This document shows, in pieces, positions 54,669 through 63,780 of a stretch of 64,000 nt of DNA. Both the position numbers and the translations under genes were made by a program. Origin of the DNA: Lachnospiraceae bacterium (lineage in GTDB: Bacteria > Bacillota > Clostridia > Lachnospirales > Lachnospiraceae); contig JAFRSU010000076.1 of the NCBI GenBank assembly GCA_017427415.1, positions 1 to 64,000 on the forward strand, given 5' to 3'. How positions within the stretch are numbered: position 1 is the stretch's first letter; every line of letters begins with the position of its first letter. The notes beneath the pieces are model-generated. The model was not told the origin of the DNA, did no database searches, and worked only from the letters and a program-made list of their open reading frames with translations.

Positions 54669-55751
54669 ATGAAAAAAAGTAATACCCGAAAAAGCTTAAT
54701 AAGAATGACGGCACTTTTGTGCGCATCATCCGTGATATTCGGAGGATGCGGTCTTTTCTCAGGCGAGGAGGAGAAGCACAGCATCTCCATAGTCAAGGAG
54801 AACATGGCTGACGATTACAATGTGGTCAACTGTGAAAAGAGGGATGTTGTACTTACAAGTACCGTGTCGTGTTCCTATACACAGCTGATGGAAGAAAATC
54901 TGGCATTCCCTGTCGGAGATAAGACCGTGGCTTTTGTATACGTCAGTGAAGGCGATGAGGTAAAAGCGGGAGATCTTCTTGCAAAGCTTGATGTAGAGCA
55001 GCTTGAAAAAGACAATATCTCCATGCAGGAAGAGATAGACAGAAATGAGTTTTTGATCAAACAGACTGATGAAATGATCGAGTTTTATGAGAACAAGATC
55101 AACTCATCGAATTTAAGCCTGTCATCAAAAGAAAGCTATCTCTCAAAGCTTCAGAAGCTGCGTGAAAAAAGAAGAAACTATAATGACCAGAATGAGTTCG
55201 ACCGTATAAAGATTTCAGCCAATGAACAGCAGATAACCGCAGGTTCTCTTTATGCAGGCATAGACGGCAATATTTCTTTTATAAAGAATAATCTCCAGGG
55301 CAGCAATGCCAACGCACAGGAAAAAGTAATCACGATCCTCAATGCCAGCGTATGCGGATTCCAGACCAATGACAGAAATGCCGTGGAATATATACATGTC
55401 GGCGACAGGGTATCAGTGGACATAAACAACGCGGAAACCTCTTATGATGCCACCGTTACCGTTGTAGACAAGGATGCTATGAAAATAGTATATGAACTTG
55501 ACCAGCCGGATTATTCGATACAGATGGGTACCAGGGGCAAGGTGACCGTAGTGAGAGGCGAAGCTAAGAATGTCTGGGCACTTCCCAAAAGCTGTGTATA
55601 TCAGACAGATGATTTCGCATATGTTTATATATTAAATGCTGACGGCGTCAGGGAAATGAGAAAGATCACCATCGGACTTACCGGTGACGATTATGTGGAG
55701 ATTACAGGAGGACTCAGCGAAAACGATACGGTTATCTTACGTCAGAGCTGA
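54669..55751 (+). CDS. Membrane-fusion adaptor lipoprotein 1 (HlyD/MacA type)
   Basis: A 360-aa adaptor for an ABC exporter. The lipoprotein signal ends FGGC (C near residue 27). A biotinyl-lipoyl-like half (FVYVSEGDEVKAGDLLAKLD) is followed by a helical hairpin with coiled-coil pattern (about 115-190) and the returning half and beta-barrel (TVVRGEAKNVWALPKSCVY). The C-terminal MRKITIGLTGDDYVEITGGL is typical of the family. RBS GAGGTGA. It is the first of three adaptor genes in the operon. Confidence 0.85.
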   Translation: MKKSNTRKSLIRMTALLCASSVIFGGCGLFSGEEEKHSISIVKENMADDYNVVNCEKRDVVLTSTVSCSYTQLMEENLAFPVGDKTVAFVYVSEGDEVKAGDLLAKLDVEQLEKDNISMQEEIDRNEFLIKQTDEMIEFYENKINSSNLSLSSKESYLSKLQKLREKRRNYNDQNEFDRIKISANEQQITAGSLYAGIDGNISFIKNNLQGSNANAQEKVITILNASVCGFQTNDRNAVEYIHVGDRVSVDINNAETSYDATVTVVDKDAMKIVYELDQPDYSIQMGTRGKVTVVRGEAKNVWALPKSCVYQTDDFAYVYILNADGVREMRKITIGLTGDDYVEITGGLSENDTVILRQS

Positions 55752-55765
55752 TGCGGAGGTTATAA

Positions 55766-56821
55766 ATGTTTAAAAAGATTCTGATCTTGGTTTTGCTTAC
55801 AATGTGCGTGTGTGTATGCAGTGCATGCAGCAACGGTGCTGAAGAAGTACAGGAGGATATACCGCTTCTTGAACCGGCTAATGCAAAAGTGGAGACGACT
55901 TATGTTTCAAAAATGGATATAAGTCAGGTGGAGATACATGACGGTGCTGTGATACCGTCTTTTGATGAGTTCTCATTTGATGTGAACGGCTATCTGTACG
56001 GAGTATTTGTCGAGCCCGGAGATAAGGTATATAAGGGCGATGTTTTAGCAGGTCTTGTGGGTCACGATCATCAGGCCATTCTTGATCTTGAGGATGAGAT
56101 AAAAGAGCTTGAGGAAAACAATGTAAAGCTTTTTGAGAGTTATGATCTTGAACTTGAGCTTACAAGGCTTAACGGCGGAGATGTTTCCGAAAAAACCATA
56201 GAGACCAGACAGAAAAAAGAATTAGCGGAGTTTGAACTTCAGCAGAAAAAGGACAGACTTGCCAGATTAAAGGAAAACGATATCGGATATGTAAGCATTG
56301 TGGCTCCTTATGACAGCGTGGTAGTAGCTGTCTCATCTGCAGGAAATAACAGCTATATATCTAAAGGGACTGCCATAGTGGCACTTGATAACGGAAAAGA
56401 TCCCATGATAACCTGCAACTATTTCATTTCCGAATCGGCATATCAAAAAGAGTATTCATGTTATGCGATGGTAAGGGGACAGCGCTTAGAGCTGGAATAC
56501 ATCCCTTATACCAAGAACGAACTTAAGGTAATAGTAAATAACGGCATTTCTCCTGCTACAAAGTTTGAGATAAAAGACCTTAAAGATGAGGAGATCTATG
56601 TCGGCGATTATGCAAGCGTCATTGAGGTAAAGAATTTTAAGGCGGATGTGCTTGCCATACCCCAGAATGCCGTATATGCGGATGCAACGGGGCAGTTTGT
56701 CTATGAGATAAAGGATGGCGAGAGGATCAGAAGACCTGTTATCCTCGGTATCAGTGACAATGCAAACGTGGAAGTTGTCGAAGGATTAGAGGAAGGAGCA
56801 TGTATCTATGTCAAGAGTTAA
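55766..56821 (+). CDS. Membrane-fusion adaptor lipoprotein 2
   Basis: A 351-aa HlyD-like protein. The signal peptide LTMCVCVCSACS gives a probable lipid-modified Cys near residue 21. The lipoyl half has FVEPGDKVYKGDVLAGL; the hairpin runs about 110-170 (ELEENNVKLFESYDLELEL); YVSIVAPYDSVVVAVSSAG is the returning lipoyl strand, and VLAIPQNAVYADATGQFVYEI the C-terminal barrel. It starts 14 nt after adaptor 1 and overlaps adaptor 3 by 14 nt. Confidence 0.83.
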   Translation: MFKKILILVLLTMCVCVCSACSNGAEEVQEDIPLLEPANAKVETTYVSKMDISQVEIHDGAVIPSFDEFSFDVNGYLYGVFVEPGDKVYKGDVLAGLVGHDHQAILDLEDEIKELEENNVKLFESYDLELELTRLNGGDVSEKTIETRQKKELAEFELQQKKDRLARLKENDIGYVSIVAPYDSVVVAVSSAGNNSYISKGTAIVALDNGKDPMITCNYFISESAYQKEYSCYAMVRGQRLELEYIPYTKNELKVIVNNGISPATKFEIKDLKDEEIYVGDYASVIEVKNFKADVLAIPQNAVYADATGQFVYEIKDGERIRRPVILGISDNANVEVVEGLEEGACIYVKS

Positions 56822-57926
56822 CGGAAAAGTTATAAAACGGGCAGCATGTTTCCTTGCTGCGGCTGCGTTGTGTATCCCGCTTACTGTAAAAGGGACAGCA
56901 GCAGACAGCGATACTCTTTATTTCGGAGCACTGGAAGAAAAGGTTGCCCAGAATGTTAAGACTACCAAGGTTACTAAGGGAGAGTTCTTTGTGACCGGTG
57001 CGGTACAGGGAAGCCTTGAGTTTTCAAGCAATCAGTACGTGATGTGCGATGTGAGCGAGGGTGTGGTACATTTCCAGGAGATGCTGGTAAGCCAGGGCGA
57101 TACCGTAAAAAAAGGCGATCCCATCGCTTCAATATATGTTACGGTAGATGAGATAGAAAAGGAAGAAGTACAGAGAAACCTTGATGCGGCCAGAAAAAAC
57201 CTTGATGAATACAAGGCTGACACAAGACTCCTTCTCAATCAGTATAAAAAAGCCTTAAATCAGGGCAGCGAACGTGACAGAAGGCTGGCACAGATATCTT
57301 ACGACAGACTGTATGACTCATACAAGAAAGAACTGGAAAAAAGAGAAGCAAGGATTGATGAGTATGTTATAAGACTTGCCCAGATAGAGAGTATTGAAAA
57401 TACTAAAACAGTTGATGCACCGACGGACGGAGTCATCGGATTTACCAACAGGATGAGAAAGGGTGAAGTGCTGGGCAGATGGAGCTTCTTATGCGCTATC
57501 AACGATCCTTCAAATGTCCGCGTTGTGGTGGAAGGCGGTTCGGATCTGTTAAGATACAATATGCCCGTTAAGATCGTGCAGTCGACCGGTAACAGAAACG
57601 TAGAGCTTACCGGCAGGGTAGTTACGATGAAGAGCACGGCTGCTTCCGTCAACCTGATGGCAAGAAATGATATCATAGAGATATACGGAGATGTATCCAC
57701 ACTTATGCCGGGTGCTGACGTAAGCGTTAAATTTGACAAGATATATGTAGAGGATGCCCTTATAGTACCCAAGAATGCGCTTAAAAGCGATAAGAAGGGT
57801 CAGTACTTAAATGTTTATATAAACGGCTTTTCTAGCAAAAGATATGTAGTAGTGGGCGGAGCCGACAGTATGAACTACTGGATCGTTTTCGGAGTAGAAG
57901 AAGGCGACACAATCATTCTCGAATAA
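56808..57926 (+). CDS. Membrane-fusion adaptor 3 with Sec-type signal
   Basis: A 372-aa HlyD-like protein with a hydrophobic N-terminus (AACFLAAAALCIPLTV) and a likely signal-peptidase site after GTAA, without a lipobox. It has the lipoyl-type LVSQGDTVKKGDPIASIY, a long helical hairpin (about 105-190), VDAPTDGVIGFTNRM and the barrel segment ALIVPKNALKSDKKGQYL. The AAGGAG site for its ATG lies inside the previous gene. Three different adaptors before one permease suggest a mixed-subunit assembly. Confidence 0.8.
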   Translation: MSRVNGKVIKRAACFLAAAALCIPLTVKGTAADSDTLYFGALEEKVAQNVKTTKVTKGEFFVTGAVQGSLEFSSNQYVMCDVSEGVVHFQEMLVSQGDTVKKGDPIASIYVTVDEIEKEEVQRNLDAARKNLDEYKADTRLLLNQYKKALNQGSERDRRLAQISYDRLYDSYKKELEKREARIDEYVIRLAQIESIENTKTVDAPTDGVIGFTNRMRKGEVLGRWSFLCAINDPSNVRVVVEGGSDLLRYNMPVKIVQSTGNRNVELTGRVVTMKSTAASVNLMARNDIIEIYGDVSTLMPGADVSVKFDKIYVEDALIVPKNALKSDKKGQYLNVYINGFSSKRYVVVGGADSMNYWIVFGVEEGDTIILE

Positions 57927-57938
57927 AAGGGGACCAAT

Positions 57939-60758
57939 ATGTTTCACTTAATGCTGCAGAAAGTTCTGCATAAAAAATGGATGGCGATAAGCTTGCTTAT
58001 AGGTAATATCCTTTTAGTAGCCATAGCAGTAAGCCATCCTATGTATCAGGATGCATCAAGAAACAGGATGCTTACTGATGAGTTCACCAATTACATGAAG
58101 GATAACAATTCTTATCCCATGATGATCGATATAAACGGACTCATGAGAAAGACAGCCGGACTGGAAGAAAGTGAAAGAGCAAGGAATTTTGCAAATACGG
58201 TAGCTTCTCAGTTCGGAGTATCCGAAGTTGAAAAGATCAGTTATAACAGTCTCGTTGCAAGTACAGCTACACCGACATCGCTTTATACTGCCGACAGCAA
58301 GGAATTTAAAATGGTTCTGGGTGCCATGTCGGATTTTGACAAGCATACCAAGATAGTATCCGGAAAAATGTATTCGGATTCACTTACCGACGACGGCTAT
58401 ATCGAAGCAGTCATCAGCCAGAGCGCCATGGTGGACCACAATCTCCTTATCGGTATGGAGATAGATATGAAGAGCCTGAAATTCGCCGGGAAAAACAAGG
58501 TGAAGATAAGGATCACGGGTGTATATTCCAATCTGGATGACAGTGATAATTACTGGGTATATCCCCCCGGATATTACAACAACCATCTTATGATATCACC
58601 CAAAGTTTTTGAAGAGGGCTTTATGGGTAATTTTGTATTATCCAACAATATCAATGAGCATTATTATGTGCTGCTTGATTATTCACAGCTTGATCCCGAA
58701 AGGATTGACGATATAATCGCCATCACGGACAAAGCCCTTAACGAAAACAATACCGTATACAGCAAGATGGCCGAGCCGTCATACATCGGCCTTCTTAAGG
58801 ATTATGCGGTAAAAGAAAAGCAGATATCCGTAACACTTCTTATATTGCAGGTACCCGTTATCGTACTCCTCTGTGCATTCCTTTTCATGATATCACGTCA
58901 GATGCTCGAGATGGAGGAAAGCGAGATCGCGATCTTAAAGTCAAGAGGTGCGGGCAGGATACAGATAATCAGACTGTATTTCTTCCAGTCACTCTTCTTA
59001 AGTCTTATAAGCTTTGTCATAGGATTGCCGCTCGGAAAGCTTATATGTAAGATACTCGGTACCTCAAGTGCGTTTTTGGAGTTCTCGGCCGGCAGATCCC
59101 TTATAGTAAGATATTCGGGAGAAGCACTTTTATACGGACTTGCCGCAGTGCTGATATCAACCTTTATGACACTGCTTCCCGTACTTAAGAAGTCGACATC
59201 ATCCATCGTTTCCGTTAAGAGAAAACGCTCAAGACAGACTAAGCCGTTATGGCAGAAGCTGTTTTTGGATGTGATCATGTTAGGTGCATCCATATACGGG
59301 TATTATTCATTCAGCTCCAGACAGGATGAACTGCTTGTGCAGGTGCTCTCGGGCGAATCGCTCGATCCTATCATTTTCTTAAGCTCCTCACTGTTCATCT
59401 TAGGTGCCGGACTGTTTTCGCTTCGAATACATTCGCTTCTTATATTATTGCTGTTTAAGCTTGGAAAGAGCAGATGGCAGCCTGCAAGCTACACCTCATT
59501 CCTGCAGCTTATCCGTACAGGCGGCAAGCAGGCGTTCATCATGGTGTTCCTGGTACTTACCGTTGCATTCGGTATGTTTAATACTACCATTGCAAGGACC
59601 ATCTTAGCCAATGCGGAAAAGAACAACGATTACAATATCGGTGCGGATGTGGTAATACAGGAATACTGGAGAAACAATCAGGTATTCTCATCACACGATC
59701 CGTCACAGGAGGTTGAGCTTTCATACACCGAACCCGATTCGGGTAAGTATAATGACATAGCCGGAGTAAAGTCTATAGCAAAGGTGTATAAGACATCAAA
59801 TGCCAAGGTTACCGTAAACAAGAGTGAAAATCCCATAACCATCATGGGTATCAATACGAAGACCTTCGGCGAGACCACGAAGATGGATCCCAAGCTTCTT
59901 CAGTATAATTACCATGAGTACCTGAACGTATTGTCACAGAACTCCGATGCGGTACTTGTTTCCATGAACTTTAAAGAAAAACTCGGAGTAAAGATAGGGG
60001 ATCAGATCACATATACCATCGAGGATCCCATAAAGACAGGCTCGGGTACGGGTATAGTATACGGCTTCTTTGATTACTGGCCGGGATATAACAGAAACAG
60101 CATCGTTATAGCTTCGGACGGCACATCCAAAAACGAAGAACACTACATGGTAGTGGCACATCTTTCTGCCATCCAGGAGAAGGTCGGTGTATTCCCTTAT
60201 GAGATGTGGATCAACATGGACGGGAAGACCGACGCCGTATATGATTTCATAAACGAGAGGGGCATAAAGCTTACAAAGTTTGTTGATGCAGTAGAAAGAA
60301 AAGAAGCTATAGGAAGAGAAGCACTTTTCCAGGGAACCAACGGAATCCTTACCATGAGCTTTATTACCATACTTCTTATCTGCGGTATCGGTTATATTAT
60401 CTACTGGACACTTTCCATACGTTCGAGAGAGCTTCTCTTCGGTATCTTCAGAGCCATGGGTATGGGTAAGAACGAAGTCATCCACATGCTTGTGAACGAG
60501 CAGGTGCTGACCGGTGTGGTAGCTATCCTGTTCGGACTTGTAATAGGCTGGATATCCTCAAGGATGTTCGTACCGATCATCCAGATAGCATACTCGGCTA
60601 CCGACAGGTCACTGCCGCTTGAGCTTATCACCAAGGATTCGGATATCATCAGATTGCTTGTGATAATAGGCATCGTATTTATCGCGTGTCTTGCGGTTCT
60701 TATCAAGCAGGTATATAACATGAAGATCTCACAGGCGCTTAAGCTTGGTGAAGACTGA
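57939..60758 (+). CDS. Large FtsX-type ABC exporter permease
   Basis: A 939-aa permease with a helix near residue 20, a large extracellular domain, an FtsX core (four-helix block about 285-420: LLILQVPVIVLLCAFLFMIS, EMEESEIAILKSRGAG as the coupling stretch), more helices to about 555, a second extracellular domain (about 560-790), and a second FtsX block at the end (ELLFGIFRAMGMGKNEVIHMLVNEQ). Tandem FtsX domains and size match the exporters of clostridia linked to lipoproteins or antimicrobial peptides. It follows the adaptors by 12 nt. Confidence 0.85.
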   Translation: MFHLMLQKVLHKKWMAISLLIGNILLVAIAVSHPMYQDASRNRMLTDEFTNYMKDNNSYPMMIDINGLMRKTAGLEESERARNFANTVASQFGVSEVEKISYNSLVASTATPTSLYTADSKEFKMVLGAMSDFDKHTKIVSGKMYSDSLTDDGYIEAVISQSAMVDHNLLIGMEIDMKSLKFAGKNKVKIRITGVYSNLDDSDNYWVYPPGYYNNHLMISPKVFEEGFMGNFVLSNNINEHYYVLLDYSQLDPERIDDIIAITDKALNENNTVYSKMAEPSYIGLLKDYAVKEKQISVTLLILQVPVIVLLCAFLFMISRQMLEMEESEIAILKSRGAGRIQIIRLYFFQSLFLSLISFVIGLPLGKLICKILGTSSAFLEFSAGRSLIVRYSGEALLYGLAAVLISTFMTLLPVLKKSTSSIVSVKRKRSRQTKPLWQKLFLDVIMLGASIYGYYSFSSRQDELLVQVLSGESLDPIIFLSSSLFILGAGLFSLRIHSLLILLLFKLGKSRWQPASYTSFLQLIRTGGKQAFIMVFLVLTVAFGMFNTTIARTILANAEKNNDYNIGADVVIQEYWRNNQVFSSHDPSQEVELSYTEPDSGKYNDIAGVKSIAKVYKTSNAKVTVNKSENPITIMGINTKTFGETTKMDPKLLQYNYHEYLNVLSQNSDAVLVSMNFKEKLGVKIGDQITYTIEDPIKTGSGTGIVYGFFDYWPGYNRNSIVIASDGTSKNEEHYMVVAHLSAIQEKVGVFPYEMWINMDGKTDAVYDFINERGIKLTKFVDAVERKEAIGREALFQGTNGILTMSFITILLICGIGYIIYWTLSIRSRELLFGIFRAMGMGKNEVIHMLVNEQVLTGVVAILFGLVIGWISSRMFVPIIQIAYSATDRSLPLELITKDSDIIRLLVIIGIVFIACLAVLIKQVYNMKISQALKLGED

Positions 60759-60802
60759 CAGATTGATCATACTTTATACATAATGAAAGCGTGGTTGTAT
60801 AA

Positions 60803-61507
60803 ATGCAGAAATATATCATTAAAACAGAAAATGTAGACAGAAGCTTTCCTATAGCCGGAAGAGAGCCCGTGCAGGTATTAAAGCAGGTTTCGGTAGAGAT
60901 ACCGGAGCAGACGCTTACGATACTCCGCGGTCCTTCCGGATCGGGAAAAACCACTCTGATGAATATACTTGGCGCGCTCGATGCGCCTACAGCCGGAAAG
61001 GTTTTCTTTGACGGACAGGATATCACTAAAATGTCCGATACCGGTAAAGAGAAGCTGAGACGTAAAAACGTGGGTTTCGTATTCCAGTCGGTGTCCCTGA
61101 TACCTATGATGACGGTGTATGAAAATGTCGAGTTCAGCTTAAGACTGTCGGGATATAACGGGGATAAAAAGAGCAGAGTGCACCAGTGCCTGAAAATGGT
61201 AGGCCTTCAGAACCGTGCCGACCATATGCCCCAGGAGCTTTCGGGCGGTGAGCAGCAGAGAGTAGCCATAGCGAGAGCTATAGCACACAGACCCAGAGTC
61301 GTATTTGCCGACGAGCCCACTGCCGAGCTTGACAGCCAGACGGCCATCACAGTGGTAAATATCTTCAAAAAACTGGTGGCAGAGGAAGGCGTTACCATAG
61401 TCATGACCACACATGATACGGGACTTATGGATGCCGGCGATATGGTATATACCATAGAAGACGGAACCGTAGCCGGGAAGGTCATCAATAAAGAAGAATT
61501 AAAGTGA
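60803..61507 (+). CDS. ABC exporter ATPase 1 (MacB/LolD family)
   Basis: A 234-aa ATPase: GPSGSGKTT (Walker A), VFQSVSLIPMMTV (Q-loop), [13 protein letters not shown] (signature), VVFADEPTAELD (Walker B) and MTTHDTGL (H-loop). It serves the large permease just upstream, together with the second ATPase gene 10 nt downstream. Confidence 0.92.
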   Translation: MQKYIIKTENVDRSFPIAGREPVQVLKQVSVEIPEQTLTILRGPSGSGKTTLMNILGALDAPTAGKVFFDGQDITKMSDTGKEKLRRKNVGFVFQSVSLIPMMTVYENVEFSLRLSGYNGDKKSRVHQCLKMVGLQNRADHMPQELSGGEQQRVAIARAIAHRPRVVFADEPTAELDSQTAITVVNIFKKLVAEEGVTIVMTTHDTGLMDAGDMVYTIEDGTVAGKVINKEELK

Positions 61508-61517
61508 GAGCGATAAA

Positions 61518-62546
61518 ATGGGAAAAACCTTAAAGAAAGAAAAAGAGAAAAAAATAGAAGACGAGAACGTTGTTAAAGAGGGCAGTGCCGAAAGCATGTC
61601 AGCGATGACAAGCGACATGGCAAATGAAGCCACGGACAATGACCTGATCACCGGCGAAAATTCACCCATGGTGCTTGCGGAAAACCTTGTAAAAATATAT
61701 AAAACATCAGAACTTGAGGTATTGGCTCTTCAGGGACTTGACTTAAGGGTGGAAAGAGGAGAGCTTACTGCCATAATCGGTAATTCGGGTTCCGGTAAAT
61801 CGACATTCCTTAATATGTTAGGCGGTCTGGATGAGCCGAGTGCGGGCAAGCTTTTTGTAGACGGCAAGAACCTGTTCAAGCTTACCCAAAAGGAAAAGGT
61901 AATTTATAAGAGGGATACCGTAGGCTTTGTATGGCAGAATAACGGCCGAAACCTTCTGCCGTTTATGAATGCCATGGAGAATATCATGGTGCCCATGCAT
62001 CTTACCAGTGAAAAGAATAAAAAGGAGCGTGCGTTAGAGCTCCTTGATCTGGTAGGCATGTCACACAGAAAATACAGCAGGATGAACCAGCTCTCAGGCG
62101 GTGAGCAGCAGAGGATCGCGATAGCCATCGCGCTTGCCAACAAGCCTAAGCTCTTACTTGCCGATGAGCCTACCGGTTCGGTAGACAGAAAGACTGCGGA
62201 TTATATATTCGATCTGTTTAAGCGCCTGAATAAGGAATACAACCAGACCATCATCATAGTTACCCATGATGTTGAGCTGTCCAAGAAGGTAGCAAGAGTT
62301 GTAGCCATAAGGGACGGTAAGATAAGCAGCGAGAGGATATTAAAGGAGCATTATAATAATATAGGAAACGGGGAGATCAACTGGATGGAAGAGGAGACCC
62401 AGGACGAGTACACCATCGTCGATCGGGCCGGCAGGATCCAGATACCCCGCAATATGCTTGATTCTCTGGAGCTTAAGGACAACAAGATAAAGGTGACAAT
62501 AGATGACAGTATCATAAAACTTGAAAATCCTCAAAAAAATATTTGA
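61518..62546 (+). CDS. ABC exporter ATPase 2 with AbrB-like C-terminal tail
   Basis: A 342-aa MacB-family ATPase. The first 50 residues are charged and disordered. The ABC core has GNSGSGKST (Walker A), [13 protein letters not shown] (Q-loop, unusual wording), [24 protein letters not shown] and VTHDVEL. Beyond the core, residues 300-342 ([31 protein letters not shown]) look like an AbrB/SpoVT swapped-hairpin domain, normally a DNA-binding or dimer module. It may form heterodimers with ATPase 1, as the two adjacent genes suggest. Confidence 0.88.
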   Translation: MGKTLKKEKEKKIEDENVVKEGSAESMSAMTSDMANEATDNDLITGENSPMVLAENLVKIYKTSELEVLALQGLDLRVERGELTAIIGNSGSGKSTFLNMLGGLDEPSAGKLFVDGKNLFKLTQKEKVIYKRDTVGFVWQNNGRNLLPFMNAMENIMVPMHLTSEKNKKERALELLDLVGMSHRKYSRMNQLSGGEQQRIAIAIALANKPKLLLADEPTGSVDRKTADYIFDLFKRLNKEYNQTIIIVTHDVELSKKVARVVAIRDGKISSERILKEHYNNIGNGEINWMEEETQDEYTIVDRAGRIQIPRNMLDSLELKDNKIKVTIDDSIIKLENPQKNI

Positions 62547-62570
62547 CATTTTTGATTTCTATGGTATAAT
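62543..62570 (+). promoter_or_regulatory. Promoter of rpmF
   Basis: TTGACA (62543-62548), 16 nt, TATAAT (62565-62570). It overlaps the end of the ATPase 2 gene and lies 55 nt before rpmF. Confidence 0.75.
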
Positions 62571-62625
62571 AGCGTATGTGCGATTTTGGACGAAAAGTAT
62601 AGAATGTTTTAAGGAGGTGTGTGAA

Positions 62626-62814
62626 ATGGGAGCTATTTGCCCGAAAAACAGAACTTCAAAGGCCAGAAGAGACAGCCGTCGTGCTAACTGGAAGATGACT
62701 GCTCCGAACCTTGTAAAGTGCAGCAAGTGCGGTGCACTTATGATGCCTCACAGAGTATGTAAGGCTTGCGGATCTTACAATAAGAAGGAGATCCTTGTTA
62801 AGGAAGAAGCTTAA
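62626..62814 (+). CDS. rpmF: 50S ribosomal protein L32
   Basis: L32, 62 aa. CPKNRTSKARRDSRRANW at the N-terminus and the zinc-binding CSKC...CKAC pair (residues 32-35, 45-48) are clear, so this is the zinc-containing form. ATG 62626 follows AAGGAGG by 8 nt; an earlier in-frame ATG overlaps the previous gene and lacks support. It has its own promoter, and a terminator follows. Confidence 0.96.
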   Translation: MGAICPKNRTSKARRDSRRANWKMTAPNLVKCSKCGALMMPHRVCKACGSYNKKEILVKEEA

Positions 62815-62830
62815 TTCTTAAAAAGCATAT

Positions 62831-62855
62831 GCCGGGTTTATGCCCGGCACTTTTG
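62831..62855 (+). terminator. Terminator after rpmF
   Basis: TGCCGGG (62831-62837) and CCCGGCA (62844-62850) followed by CTTTT. Confidence 0.7.
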
Positions 62856-62907
62856 CTATATGATGCACATATACAGTAAGTGTATCAGTCGGTTCATGTG
62901 ACCATCT

Positions 62908-62979
62908 GCACCTATAGTGGAATGGATACCACGCAAGCTTCCGAAGCTTGTACTATGGGTTCGAATCCCATTAGGTGCA
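62908..62979 (+). tRNA. tRNA-Arg (anticodon CCG)
   Basis: A full cloverleaf: acceptor GCACCTA/TAGGTGC, D-stem GTGG/CCAC, anticodon stem CAAGC/GCTTG with loop TTCCGAA (anticodon CCG, reading CGG), four-base variable loop, and T-stem ATGGG/CCCAT around TTCGAAT. The discriminator is A; CCA is not encoded. Confidence 0.95.
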
Positions 62980-62981
62980 CT

Positions 62982-63172
62982 AAAAAGATATTATCCGCAG
63001 CTATCAGCAAGAATCAGGAAATGCAAGCTCGCTTGTATTTCCTGATTTTTTTGCTGATAAAGCTGGGGAAGCTGGACTAAACACACGAGTAAGCAGAAGT
63101 CGCTTCAGCGACGTCTTACGGCGAAGCCGGAAGGCTTATGAGTGCGTTTTGTCCAGCGGATAATATCTTTTT
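62982..63172. repeat. 191-bp structured element with 17-bp terminal inverted repeats
   Basis: The ends AAAAAGATATTATCCGC (62982-62998) and its exact complement (63156-63172) enclose two more foldbacks. One is a long hairpin (63002-63059: TATCAGCAA outer, ATCAGGAAATGCAAGC inner, one G-T pair). The other is a branched arm (63071-63157) that contains GTCGCTTCAGCGAC and CGGCGAAGCCGG hairpins. It starts 2 bases after the tRNA. No ORF lies within. It may act as the tRNA terminator and may also be a non-autonomous mobile element. Confidence 0.75.
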
Positions 63173-63221
63173 GGCGCGGTCAATCAAAGAAAATCCGTCT
63201 TGATAAGAGGCATTTTTTTCT

Positions 63222-63250
63222 TGACAAGATAAAGGTAATATGTTACATTT
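63222..63250 (+). promoter_or_regulatory. Promoter of the MarR gene
   Basis: TTGACA (63222-63227), 17 nt, TACATT (63245-63250). The palindrome at 63230-63279 covers it. Confidence 0.6.
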
Positions 63251-63279
63251 ATGCAAAAGGGTAACATATTACCTTTATT
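63230..63279. promoter_or_regulatory. Large palindromic operator of the MarR gene
   Basis: ATAAAGGTAATATGTTAC (63230-63247) is repeated as an exact complement at 63262-63279, 14 nt apart. It spans the promoter spacer, the -10 and the start region, as an autoregulatory site would. Confidence 0.75.
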
Positions 63280-63300
63280 TCTATGGAGGAGTTGATAACC

Positions 63301-63780
63301 ATGAATTATGATGAAGCTATGAACATCAGCAAGGTTGAGTTTGGCCGGATGCCGCCGCAGGCATTTCTTTTGGGTTTGCTCAGTGCGTTTGATAACAGAT
63401 ATCAGGCTGCGGCAGACAAGTATTTTAAAGAGATTACCTGGAAGCAGTTTTTTGCGATAATCTGTATCAATCTGTGTAAGGAAGCACCGACGCTGAACGA
63501 TCTGTCGGAGGTTATGGGAAGTTCTCATCAGAACGTGAAGCAGATACTGCTTAAACTGGAAAGCAAAGGTTTTGTCGCAATGAAGAACGATGAGAAGGAT
63601 AAGAGAAAGCAGAGGTTTATAGTTACTGAAAAGTGCAGAGAGTTTATGAAAGAAAATGACAATCAGAACAGGAACAGCGAGAAGATCATTATGAGTATTT
63701 TTGAAGGCGTAGACGACATGAGTCTGAAGGTTACGATTGAAACTATTATAAAAATGGAAAGGAATTTGATCAGAATATGA
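63301..63780 (+). CDS. MarR-family transcription regulator
   Basis: A 159-aa winged-helix protein of the MarR type: WKQFFAIICINLCKEAPTLNDLSEVMGSSHQNVKQILLKLESKGF is the DNA-binding part (landmark residues 55-100), with MKNDEKDKRKQRFIVTEKC as the wing. The start at 63301 has GGAGG 11 nt upstream; the frame opens 6 codons earlier. It overlaps the flavodoxin gene by 4 nt and probably represses both from the palindrome upstream. Confidence 0.85.
   Translation: MNYDEAMNISKVEFGRMPPQAFLLGLLSAFDNRYQAAADKYFKEITWKQFFAIICINLCKEAPTLNDLSEVMGSSHQNVKQILLKLESKGFVAMKNDEKDKRKQRFIVTEKCREFMKENDNQNRNSEKIIMSIFEGVDDMSLKVTIETIIKMERNLIRI

Noticed and set aside
62982..63172. Integron attC site or prophage attachment site at the tRNA
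   Set aside because: No attC core sites or integrase, and no repeat of the tRNA 3' end further along.
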